Assembly (NCBI RefSeq): GCF_009753675.1
Contig: NZ_WQLV01000001.1
Span: 434,001-498,000, forward strand
DNA from: Parasedimentitalea huanghaiensis
GTDB lineage: Bacteria; Pseudomonadota; Alphaproteobacteria; Rhodobacterales; Rhodobacteraceae
DNA: 64,000 bases
Reading direction: 5' to 3'
In this document: piece by piece, positions 36,491 through 44,599 of the stretch
Layout: each line of letters begins with the position of its first letter
How positions within the stretch are numbered: position 1 is the first letter of the stretch
Program-made: the position numbers and the translations under genes
The notes under the pieces: generated by a model
Databases searched by the model: none
What the model was told of the DNA's origin: nothing
Seen by the model: only the letters and a program-made list of their open reading frames with translations

Positions 36491-37477
36491 ATGGCCCCAC
36501 CCAAAGGCAAACCCACCGTTATGGCTAATTCCTCCCGATCTGACCGCCAAGACGATGCAATTCTAGAAGCAACCTGGTGTTACTATATAGAGGGTCTGAA
36601 CCAGAACGATATCGCCAAGCGCTTGAACATCTCCCGGGCGTCTGTGGTGAATTACCTTCAAGAGGCACGTCGGCGCGAATATGTTCGGATTACAATTGAT
36701 CCCGATATTTTCCGGCACCAGAAACTGGCGCGCGATATGGTTGCAAAATTCGGCCTCAAGGATGCATTGGTGGTGCCCTCGGAATTGACAGATCGTGGCA
36801 CGTTGGAACGTGTCGCGCGCGGCACTGCGGATTGGTTGCCAACATTGCTGGAACCCGGTGATCGATTAGGTGTTGCCTGGGGCGAAACTGTTTATCGCGT
36901 GGCCGAGGCCGCACCTCACACAATCATGGATGACTTAACTGTGGTGCAGCTGGTCGGATCGCGTCCTGCGGCCCTTGGGTTTGCCGCAGAGACCTGCTCT
37001 GCAACCTTGGCACGACGATTTGGCGCCCATTGCATCAACCTTCACGTCCCATTGTTGCTGACAAATAAAAACCTGGCTGACCAACTCCGTGCAGAACCTG
37101 TGGTGGCAGAACAGCTTCAGGCCGTAGAAAATTGTAATAAGACGATATTTGCTGCCGGTACCTGTCGTGAAGACAGTCATGTAGTGCAAGCAGGTATCAT
37201 CAGTGCCGCCTCAATGCGCGATCAGGTCACCAAGGGAGCCAGCGCTGTAATCTGCGGCCGAATTGTTGATCAAGACGGCGCAGCCCTGCCAATATCCATC
37301 GAGGACAGGATGATCGGTGTGTCGTTGGATCAGATGCGCAACAAAGATTTGTCTTTGATGGTTGGTACTGGGCCTGATCGAATTATGCCGATGCTGGCAG
37401 CCATAAATGGTGGCTATGCCACCCATATCGCAACCTGCACCGATACCGCTGCAGCCATGCTGGAGACAACGATTTGA
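36491..37477 (+). CDS. SorC/DeoR-type sugar-binding transcriptional regulator
   Basis: 328 residues. An N-terminal helix-turn-helix (YYIEGLNQNDIAKRLNISRASVVNYLQEARRREYVRI, residues about 30-63) and a C-terminal sugar-phosphate-binding domain of the SorC family (residues about 85-325), containing GDRLGVAWGETVYRVAE and VQLVGS. Such regulators respond to phosphorylated sugars. Lying between mtnA and the aldolase gene, it probably senses a methylthioribose or deoxyribose phosphate and controls the divergent operons. The start is uncertain: ATG at 36491 or 36521, or TTG at 36485; ribosome sites are weak. Stop overlaps the aldolase start. Confidence 0.85.
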   Translation: MAPPKGKPTVMANSSRSDRQDDAILEATWCYYIEGLNQNDIAKRLNISRASVVNYLQEARRREYVRITIDPDIFRHQKLARDMVAKFGLKDALVVPSELTDRGTLERVARGTADWLPTLLEPGDRLGVAWGETVYRVAEAAPHTIMDDLTVVQLVGSRPAALGFAAETCSATLARRFGAHCINLHVPLLLTNKNLADQLRAEPVVAEQLQAVENCNKTIFAAGTCREDSHVVQAGIISAASMRDQVTKGASAVICGRIVDQDGAALPISIEDRMIGVSLDQMRNKDLSLMVGTGPDRIMPMLAAINGGYATHIATCTDTAAAMLETTI

Positions 37478-38136
37478 AGTCCCCCTATTCTGACTGCACC
37501 GAACTTCGCCAAGCTGTAATCGATGCCTGTCTTTCGATGAACACTCTGGGTATCAATCAAGGGACATCAGGCAATGTTTCTGTGCGTGTGGGTAACAAGA
37601 TGCTGATTACCCCGTCTGGGGTCGCATATGATCAACTGACCCCCGAAATGATTGTTTCGATGCCGCTCACCAGCGACACGCCCGATCCTGGACAGTTAAA
37701 ACCGTCTACCGAATGGCGGTTTCATCAATCGCTGCTGCTTTCCAAACTTGACAGTCATGCGGTAGTTCACGCCCATCCTGTCTATTGCGGCGCTCTGGCT
37801 ATGAACCGTCGCGAAATCCCCGCCTGTCACTATATGGTTGCCGCTTTTGGCGGCAATTCAGTACGACTGGCCGACTATGCAATTTTCGGCAGCTCAGCAC
37901 TCTCGGACAACTTGGATAAGGCGATGCAAGACCGACACGGCTGCCTAATGGCCAACCACGGTTCCGTCGTTGTTGGTGACACTCTGGAGCGCGCCATGTG
38001 GCGGATGGTTGAGCTTGAAACACTGGCCAAAGGATATGTCACAAGCCTGAGCATTGGTGAGCCACACATTCTAAGCAATTCTGAAATCGAGGATGTCCTC
38101 GCTTCGTTTAACAACTACGGGCTGAAAGACGCGTAA
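37474..38136 (+). CDS. Class II aldolase (fuculose-1-phosphate aldolase family; putative DHAP-shunt aldolase)
   Basis: 220 residues. Metal and acid/base residues of L-fuculose-phosphate-type aldolases are all present: Glu80 (STEW), His99 and His101 (VHAHP) and His162 (ANHG), with SGNVSVRV near the N-terminus. Predicted cleavage of 5-methylthioribulose-1-phosphate (or 5-deoxyribulose-1-phosphate) to DHAP and an aldehyde, as Ald2/DrdA do. This residue set also fits MtnB-type dehydratases, which share the fold, but the overall sequence and context favour aldolase. The TTG start overlaps the regulator's stop (TTGA) and is supported by GGAG 8 bases upstream. Last gene of the operon. Confidence 0.82.
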   Translation: MKSPYSDCTELRQAVIDACLSMNTLGINQGTSGNVSVRVGNKMLITPSGVAYDQLTPEMIVSMPLTSDTPDPGQLKPSTEWRFHQSLLLSKLDSHAVVHAHPVYCGALAMNRREIPACHYMVAAFGGNSVRLADYAIFGSSALSDNLDKAMQDRHGCLMANHGSVVVGDTLERAMWRMVELETLAKGYVTSLSIGEPHILSNSEIEDVLASFNNYGLKDA

Positions 38137-38285
38137 ATAAAAATTTCTCTTACTTTCATCAATTTAGGCGGCATACTTAACAATATGAGACGTCGTTTTG
38201 ACACACAAAGGCCCGCTAGCCCTATGAACTTATTGAGTATTGCTGCAAGGTGCCGCTTACGACGATTCACTCCAAAGGACTATTC

Positions 38286-39335
38286 ATGCGCGAACCGCTG
38301 ATTTTCGACGGGCACAATGATGTTCTTCTACGCCTCCACCAACAAGACATCAGCCCAGGCAAAGATGGGTTCCAGGGATCAGGTGGGAAGCAAATTGATC
38401 TAGACAAAGCGCGTACCGGTGGTTTTGCGGGTGGGTTCTTTGCCATCTACATCCCCGGCGAAGCAGCCCTATCCGACAGTCACGACGAGATGATGGCAAA
38501 AAACTATGACTTGCCGCTGCCTCCTCAAGTGGAATGGGGCGATGCCATCAAGGTGGCGCTGTCACAGGCCTCTATTCTATTCAATCTGGAACGTGAGGGT
38601 GCACTGAACGTCTGCCGCTGTACACAAGACATCAAAAACGCAATGGCTGAAGGCAAGATGGCCGCTGTGATGCACATGGAAGGCGCCGAAGCCATTGACC
38701 CTGATTTTCACACGTTGGAAGTGCTTTATCAGGCAGGTTTGCGGTCTCTTGGCCCAGTGTGGAGCCGCCCAACCATTTTTGGTCATGGCGTTCCCTTCCG
38801 CTTTCCCAGCACGCCGGATACGGGTGAAGGGCTGACCAGCGACGGCATACGTTTGATCAATAAATGCAATGACCTGGGCATCATGGTCGATCTATCCCAC
38901 CTGAACGAGGCTGGGTTTTGGGATGTTGCAAAGCACAGCACTAAACCGCTGGTCGCCACCCACTCGAACGCCCATCCACTTAGCATGCACAGTCGGAACC
39001 TGACTGACCGTCAGTTACATGCCATTCGCGAAAGCGAGGGAATGGTTGGTTTAAATTTTGCGGTTGCCTTCTTGCGTTCCGATGGTCGAATGGATGAAGA
39101 TACCCCCATCACAACTATGTTGGATCACCTTGACTATCTTATTGCACAGCTTGGCGAAGAACGGGTTGGACTTGGGTCCGACTTTGATGGTGCCGCTGTG
39201 CCAAATGAAATCAAAACCATCGCTGGATTGCCAAACCTGCGCACCGCTATGGCTGACCGCGGTTATGACGCCGCACTTATCAGGAAGCTCTGCCATGAGA
39301 ATTGGTTGCGCGTCCTCGACCTGACCTGGATGTAA
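38286..39335 (+). CDS. Membrane dipeptidase (renal dipeptidase family, M19)
   Basis: 349 residues, amidohydrolase TIM barrel. Zinc ligands: His and Asp in FDGHNDVLLRL (residues about 7-10), the bridging Glu in MHMEGAEAI (near residue 125), His in DLSHLN and THSNAHPLSMHSRNL, and the late Asp in GLGSDFDGA. No signal peptide, so it is cytosolic despite the family name. It hydrolyses dipeptides, including some with D-residues. ATG at 38286 is chosen for AAAGGA at the right distance over an upstream in-frame codon. It directly precedes a peptide ABC importer, which points to intake and cleavage of dipeptides. Confidence 0.88.
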   Translation: MREPLIFDGHNDVLLRLHQQDISPGKDGFQGSGGKQIDLDKARTGGFAGGFFAIYIPGEAALSDSHDEMMAKNYDLPLPPQVEWGDAIKVALSQASILFNLEREGALNVCRCTQDIKNAMAEGKMAAVMHMEGAEAIDPDFHTLEVLYQAGLRSLGPVWSRPTIFGHGVPFRFPSTPDTGEGLTSDGIRLINKCNDLGIMVDLSHLNEAGFWDVAKHSTKPLVATHSNAHPLSMHSRNLTDRQLHAIRESEGMVGLNFAVAFLRSDGRMDEDTPITTMLDHLDYLIAQLGEERVGLGSDFDGAAVPNEIKTIAGLPNLRTAMADRGYDAALIRKLCHENWLRVLDLTWM

Positions 39336-39381
39336 AAATACACCGGGCCTTATTTGCCAATAAACAAAAGGGAGTAACATC

Positions 39382-40977
39382 ATGAATGCTTTTACAAAAT
39401 TAATGGGAACAGCTGCACTTGGCTTTGCCTTAGGCGGCGTTGCCCTGCCAGTTATGGCCGAAACACCAGCTAACATGCTGGTCATTGCCAATCGCATTGA
39501 CGACATCACTACTCTGGATCCAGCACAAAGCTTTGAATTTGCTGGCTCAGACGTGCTGCGCAACATCTATGGCAAACTGGTCAACTTTGACCCCAACAAC
39601 CTAGACGCTGGTTACCAGCCTGATTTGGCCGAGAGCTGGACTGTTTCTGAAGATGGCAAAACCATCACCTTCACCATGCGTGAAGGCGTCAAGTTCCATT
39701 CAGGCAACCCAGTTCGCGCCGAAGACGTGGCGTTTTCGTTCAAGCGCGTTGTCGCACTGAACAAAACACCATCCTTCATCCTGACACAGTTTGGCTTCAC
39801 TCCTGAGAACATGGACGAAACCATCACTGTCAGCGGCAACACAGTGTCAATCACCACAGACAAAGAATACGCGACTTCCTTTGTTCTGAACTGCCTGACA
39901 GCGACCATCGGTGGTGTTGTTGATGAGCTGACCGTTATGGCCAACGAAGTTGACGGCGATCTTGGCAACGAATGGCTGAAAACCAACTCAGCCGGTTCCG
40001 GCGCATATAGCCTAACCAGCTGGAAAGCCAAGGAAAGCGTCACTCTGACTGCTAACCCTGACTTCTATCTTGGTGCACCAGCCATGCAGCGCGTGATCGT
40101 TCGTCACGTTCAGGAAAGTGCTACCCAGCGTCTGATGCTGGAACGCGGCGATATTGACGTGGCTCGCGATCTGAACCCATCAGATGTTGAAGGTGTTCGT
40201 AACGCAGAAGGCGTCGAAGTGCTCGAAGAGATGCGCGGTCGTCTGATGTATATCTCGATGAACCAAAAGCACCCAGAGCTGTCCAAGCCTGAAGTCCGTC
40301 AGGCACTGAAGTACTTGATCGACTATGAAGGTATGCAGAACAGCTTCCTCAAAGGCGCATATGTTACTCACCAGAACTTCCTGCCGCGCACCTATCTTGG
40401 TGCCGTCGACGAGAACCCGTTCTCGATGGATGTTGAAAAGGCAAAGGCTCTGTTGGCCGAAGCTGGTGTTGACGGTCTGGAACTGACTGTTGGTGTACGC
40501 GAAGCTCAGGAACGTCTGGAAATCGGTCAGTCGCTGCAAAACACCTTTGCGCAGGCTGGCATCACGCTGAACCTGGAAGTCGGGACTGGTAAACAGGTTC
40601 TTTCCAAGTACCGCGCCCGTGAGCTGGACATCTATCTTGGTGCCTGGGGCCCGGACTATCCTGATCCTCACACAAATGCAGGTACCTTCGCCTATAATCC
40701 TGATAACTCGGACGCAGCTCAGGCGACTGGTCTGTTGGCATGGCGTAACAGCTGGGATACCGGTAAGCTGACTGAAATGTCCGCCGCAGCCGTTGTCGAA
40801 GGCGACCGCAGCAAACGTGAAGTGATGTATCACGACATTCAGGCAACCTTCCGCGATACCTCACCTTTTGCTGTTATGTTCCAGAAGATTGAGCCAGCAG
40901 GCATCAACGAAGACGTCGAGGGTCTGAACCTCGGTGGCGCGATTACAGCGGTTTCATATTGGACCGTGACCAAGTAA
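39382..40977 (+). CDS. Peptide ABC transporter substrate-binding protein (SBP family 5)
   Basis: 531 residues. Signal peptide MNAFTKLMGTAALGFALGGV to PVMA. Family 5 (DppA/OppA) blocks: LDPAQSFEFAGSDVLRNIYGKL, YQPDLAESWTVSEDGKTITFTMREGVKFHSGNPVRAEDVAFSFKR, GSGAYSLTSWKAKESVTL and a late APDYPDPH-like WGPDYPDPHTNAGTF. It captures peptides or similar solutes in the periplasm. AAGGGAG precedes the ATG. The permease ATG follows its stop with no gap. Confidence 0.9.
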   Translation: MNAFTKLMGTAALGFALGGVALPVMAETPANMLVIANRIDDITTLDPAQSFEFAGSDVLRNIYGKLVNFDPNNLDAGYQPDLAESWTVSEDGKTITFTMREGVKFHSGNPVRAEDVAFSFKRVVALNKTPSFILTQFGFTPENMDETITVSGNTVSITTDKEYATSFVLNCLTATIGGVVDELTVMANEVDGDLGNEWLKTNSAGSGAYSLTSWKAKESVTLTANPDFYLGAPAMQRVIVRHVQESATQRLMLERGDIDVARDLNPSDVEGVRNAEGVEVLEEMRGRLMYISMNQKHPELSKPEVRQALKYLIDYEGMQNSFLKGAYVTHQNFLPRTYLGAVDENPFSMDVEKAKALLAEAGVDGLELTVGVREAQERLEIGQSLQNTFAQAGITLNLEVGTGKQVLSKYRARELDIYLGAWGPDYPDPHTNAGTFAYNPDNSDAAQATGLLAWRNSWDTGKLTEMSAAAVVEGDRSKREVMYHDIQATFRDTSPFAVMFQKIEPAGINEDVEGLNLGGAITAVSYWTVTK

Positions 40978-42036
40978 ATGTCGTCAACGCACTATAATCC
41001 GAAGAGGCAGCCCCGGCTGCCTCTTCCTTCTTGGCTCAAGGGCACGCTCGTCACCCTTGCGTCAATCTCGGTCACAATGCTTGGCCTGTTGTTTGTCACC
41101 TTCTTCATCGGTCGGGTAATGCCCATCGAACCGGTTCTGGCTGTCGTAGGCGAACGCGCCACGCAGGAACAATATCACGCGGCATATCTTGAGCTAGGGC
41201 TCGATAAACCGCTTATCGTACAGTTTTCTTACTACGTTTGGGATGTCCTCCACGGCGATTTTGGCATGTCGTTGTTGACGGCAAGACCCGTTGCTGACGA
41301 CATCGGACGTGTGTTCCCCGCTACAATGGAACTGGCCACAATCGGAATTACCATAGGTATCGTTCTGGGTGTCCCACTTGGTGTGATCGCTGCCGTACGC
41401 CGTGGCAGCTGGATTGACCAAATTGCCCGCGTGGTGGCTCTTGTTGGGTATTCCATGCCTATTTTCTGGCTGGGCCTTATGGGACTATTGCTGTTTTATG
41501 GTGTGCTGGGATGGGTTGGAGGACCCGGTCGTCAGGGTATTTTCTACGAAGACATGATCCCGTCCGTGACAGGCATGATCTTAGTGGATTCCGCTCTTGC
41601 ACGTGATTGGGGGGCCTTTCGTGACGCCTTTTCCCATATCATCCTGCCTGCCTCTTTACTGGGTTACTATAGCCTTGCCTATATCAGCCGAATGACACGG
41701 TCGTTTATGTTAGAGCAACTTTCGGCAGAATACGTCACCACCGCCCGGGTCAAAGGTATGAGCGAATGGGCCGTAATATGGCGCCATGCATTCCGCAATA
41801 TTCGGGTTCAGCTGATTACGGTAATCGCGTTAAGCTACGCTAACTTGTTGGAAGGCTCAGTGCTGACCGAGATCATCTTTTCTTGGCCAGGTATCGGGAA
41901 CTATCTGACAACGGCACTCTTGTCTGCGGACATGAATGCTGTGCTGGGTGCAACCGTGGTAGTCGGGTTGATCTTCATCTGCCTGAATATCTTCTCCGAC
42001 CTTCTTTACAAAATTTTCGACCCGAGGTCCAAATGA
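40978..42036 (+). CDS. Peptide ABC transporter permease 1 (DppB-like)
   Basis: 352 residues. Six TMs with a long periplasmic insert after the first; the EAA loop is SAEYVTTARVKGMSEWAVIWRHAFRN, followed by SVLTEIIFSWPGIGNYLTTALL, the DppB signature. The ATG sits right after the binding-protein stop, so translation is coupled. Heterodimer partner of the next gene. Confidence 0.9.
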   Translation: MSSTHYNPKRQPRLPLPSWLKGTLVTLASISVTMLGLLFVTFFIGRVMPIEPVLAVVGERATQEQYHAAYLELGLDKPLIVQFSYYVWDVLHGDFGMSLLTARPVADDIGRVFPATMELATIGITIGIVLGVPLGVIAAVRRGSWIDQIARVVALVGYSMPIFWLGLMGLLLFYGVLGWVGGPGRQGIFYEDMIPSVTGMILVDSALARDWGAFRDAFSHIILPASLLGYYSLAYISRMTRSFMLEQLSAEYVTTARVKGMSEWAVIWRHAFRNIRVQLITVIALSYANLLEGSVLTEIIFSWPGIGNYLTTALLSADMNAVLGATVVVGLIFICLNIFSDLLYKIFDPRSK

Positions 42037-42950
42037 GCAGCCAATCACTTACTCTGCGCCAATGGTTGCTGACCGACACACCAACCTCGCGCCGTCAAGC
42101 CCGCTTTGCCGCCCTGTACAAGGGCTGGTTATCGCTGCGTTCAAACCACATGGCTATGATTGGCCTGGCCATTCTGGTTGTTCTGGTAGGATCTGCAGTG
42201 TTTGCGCCTTTGCTGGCACCGCATGATCCCTTTGTTCAGAACCTTGCCAATCGTTTGCAACCTCTGGGCACTGAGGGTCATATTCTGGGAACGGATTCGC
42301 TAGGACGCGACATTCTTAGCCGCATGATCTACGGATCCCGGATCACCCTGTATATCGTTGCGCTGGTTGCGATGATCGCACCTGTTGCTGGCCTGCTGGT
42401 CGGTACAGTCTCCGGGTATGCTGGTGGTTGGACTGATATCGTCCTGATGCGTATCACCGACATCTTCCTTGCCTTCCCTCGCCTGGTTCTGGCACTGGCT
42501 TTTGTTGCCGCTTTGGGGGCCGGTATCGAAAACGCTGTTCTGGCGATTTCACTGACCGCCTGGCCCCCCTATGCCCGTATGGCGCGCGCCGAGACGTTGA
42601 CGATCCGCTCTTCGGATTACATCAGCGCCATTCGCCTACAAGGCGCCGGTCCGATGCGGATCATTACCAAACATATCTGGCCTCTGTGTATCAGCTCGCT
42701 GATCGTACGGGTTACGCTGGATATGGCGGGCATCATTCTGGCCGCTGCGGGTCTGGGTTTCCTCGGCCTTGGTGCCCAACCTCCTTCGCCTGAATGGGGT
42801 GCGATGATTTCCGAAGGGCGCCGGTTCATTCTGGATCACTGGTGGATTGCCACCATGCCTGGTCTTGCCATTTTTGCCGTCTCTTTGGCCTTCAACCTCC
42901 TGGGTGATGGTCTGCGCGACGTGCTAGATCCAAAGGACAGCGCATCATGA
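42033..42950 (+). CDS. Peptide ABC transporter permease 2 (DppC-like)
   Basis: 305 residues. N-terminal cytosolic stretch, then TM1 (MAMIGLAILVVLVGSAVFAPLLAPHDP) and the DppC hallmark GTDSLGRDILSRMIYGSRITL; EAA loop SDYISAIRLQGAGPMRIITKHIWP. ATG at 42033 lies in the ATGA overlap with the upstream permease stop; the longer frame is not used. Confidence 0.9.
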   Translation: MSSQSLTLRQWLLTDTPTSRRQARFAALYKGWLSLRSNHMAMIGLAILVVLVGSAVFAPLLAPHDPFVQNLANRLQPLGTEGHILGTDSLGRDILSRMIYGSRITLYIVALVAMIAPVAGLLVGTVSGYAGGWTDIVLMRITDIFLAFPRLVLALAFVAALGAGIENAVLAISLTAWPPYARMARAETLTIRSSDYISAIRLQGAGPMRIITKHIWPLCISSLIVRVTLDMAGIILAAAGLGFLGLGAQPPSPEWGAMISEGRRFILDHWWIATMPGLAIFAVSLAFNLLGDGLRDVLDPKDSAS

Positions 42951-43804
42951 GCACTCTTCTGGACGTAGATAACCTCTGGGTGAAATTCCCAACCCGCAAT
43001 GGCATTTTTGATGCCGTACGCGGGGTCTCCTTCTCGTTGGGACGTGAACGCCTGGGAATTGTTGGGGAAAGCGGGTCAGGTAAATCCCTGACCGGCCGCG
43101 CCATCCTTCGCCTGATCCGCAATCCAGGCATCGTCGAGGCAGGTCATATCAGCCTGCACGGCGAAAACCTTTTGGATAAATCCGAAAAGGAAATGCGGGC
43201 GATCCGAGGCGAGAAAATCTCGATGGTGATGCAGGATCCCAAATTCTCACTGAACCCTGTAATGACTGTTGGGGATCAGATCATCGAAGCCTACCGGTTG
43301 CATGCCAAAGCCAGCAAAGCCGAGGCTTACAAAAAATCGGTGGAGATGCTGGAAGCGGTAGCGATCCGTGACCCCGAACGGGTGATGAAAGCCTATCCGC
43401 ATGAAATGTCGGGCGGCATGGGGCAACGCATCATGATCGCCATGATGTTGATCCCCAACCCGGAAATCCTGATCGCGGATGAGCCCACTTCGGCACTGGA
43501 CGTGTCAGTACAAGGTCAGGTCCTGTCGATCATGGATAAGCTGGTCAAGGAACGCGGCATGGGACTGCTCTTTATCAGTCATGACCTGAACCTGGTTTCA
43601 CAGTTCTGCGACCGGGTGCTCATCATGTATTCTGGTCGCATTGTAGAAGTCTGTGACGCCGACAAACTACATGAGGCGCAGCATCCTTATACCAAAGGGT
43701 TGCTGGGCAGCCTGCCAAAGTTTGATGAACCAAGCGATCGGTTGCAGGTCCTGACCCGCGATCCGGCATGGCGAGACGCCCCCAGCGTGGAGGGACGCGC
43801 ATGA
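42947..43804 (+). CDS. Peptide ABC transporter ATP-binding protein 1 (DppD-like)
   Basis: 285 residues. Walker [15 protein letters not shown]-loop [19 protein letters not shown], signature [15 protein letters not shown], Walker [13 protein letters not shown], and the C-terminal oligopeptide-transporter tail ([15 protein letters not shown]). It lacks the Cys cluster some DppD proteins carry in that tail. It overlaps both neighbours by 4 bases. Confidence 0.9.
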   Translation: MSTLLDVDNLWVKFPTRNGIFDAVRGVSFSLGRERLGIVGESGSGKSLTGRAILRLIRNPGIVEAGHISLHGENLLDKSEKEMRAIRGEKISMVMQDPKFSLNPVMTVGDQIIEAYRLHAKASKAEAYKKSVEMLEAVAIRDPERVMKAYPHEMSGGMGQRIMIAMMLIPNPEILIADEPTSALDVSVQGQVLSIMDKLVKERGMGLLFISHDLNLVSQFCDRVLIMYSGRIVEVCDADKLHEAQHPYTKGLLGSLPKFDEPSDRLQVLTRDPAWRDAPSVEGRA

Positions 43805-44556
43805 GTACTTCAATTTCCATCGAAAACCTGAACGTCTACTTTGGCGAGCATCACGACCTGTTTCAGGCAGTGAAAAATGCCAGCCTTTCAGTAGAACAAG
43901 GCGCCAGTTTTGGTCTCGTTGGGGAAAGTGGATCAGGAAAATCCACAATCCTGAAAGCGATAACTGGCTTAGCCCCACAATGGGATGGCCATATGGCCAT
44001 CGAAGGCGCTGATCTGACGCACAAGCGCGACAGGACATTCTACAAGACCGTGCAGATGGTCTTTCAGGATCCTTACGCATCACTGCATCCGCGCCATTCG
44101 GTTGATCAGGTGCTCACCGAAACCCTGCACCTACACGGGTTTGATGACATCAATAATCGGATCAACAAACTGTTGTTGGATGTTGGGTTAGGGCCAGCGT
44201 TCCGCTTTCGCTATCCACACCAGCTATCTGGCGGACAGCGTCAACGAGTGGCCATTGCGCGAGCACTCGCACCCGAGCCTGATATCCTGCTACTGGATGA
44301 ACCAACTTCGGCACTGGATGTATCCGTTCAGGCTGAGATCCTAAATCTACTCAGTGACTTGCGGTCTGAACATGGGCTAACTTACCTAATGGTATCACAT
44401 GATTTGGCTGTGGTGGCCCATATGTGTGAACGCGTCGCAGTCATGCAGAATGGTGAGATCGTTGAAATCATCGACGTTGCTGATATGCGCGCAGGCAAGA
44501 CAACTCAGGACTATACGGCAAGTCTCCTGCATGCCTCTGCCAATCGGGTAGCATAA
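43801..44556 (+). CDS. Peptide ABC transporter ATP-binding protein 2 (DppF-like)
   Basis: 251 residues. Walker [11 protein letters not shown]-loop VFQDPYASLHPRHSVDQVL, signature LSGGQRQRVAIARAL, Walker [14 protein letters not shown]-loop and switch His in LMVSHDLAVVAHM. ATG at 43801 lies in the ATGA overlap. Shorter than typical DppF (about 330), because the C-terminal oligopeptide extension is mostly missing. Last gene of the operon; a hairpin follows. Confidence 0.88.
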   Translation: MSTSISIENLNVYFGEHHDLFQAVKNASLSVEQGASFGLVGESGSGKSTILKAITGLAPQWDGHMAIEGADLTHKRDRTFYKTVQMVFQDPYASLHPRHSVDQVLTETLHLHGFDDINNRINKLLLDVGLGPAFRFRYPHQLSGGQRQRVAIARALAPEPDILLLDEPTSALDVSVQAEILNLLSDLRSEHGLTYLMVSHDLAVVAHMCERVAVMQNGEIVEIIDVADMRAGKTTQDYTASLLHASANRVA

Positions 44557-44567
44557 TCCTGCAATTT

Positions 44568-44594
44568 CTGCCCGGTCACATTGTGATCGGGCAG
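44568..44594. terminator. Terminator between dpp operon and glycosyltransferase gene
   Basis: Stem CTGCCCGGTCAC / GTGATCGGGCAG (12 bp with one G-T pair) and a 3-base loop, between convergent genes. The plus-strand side is followed by TAAACTTAG with only a weak T-run, so efficiency is uncertain. Confidence 0.65.
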
Positions 44595-44599
44595 TAAAC

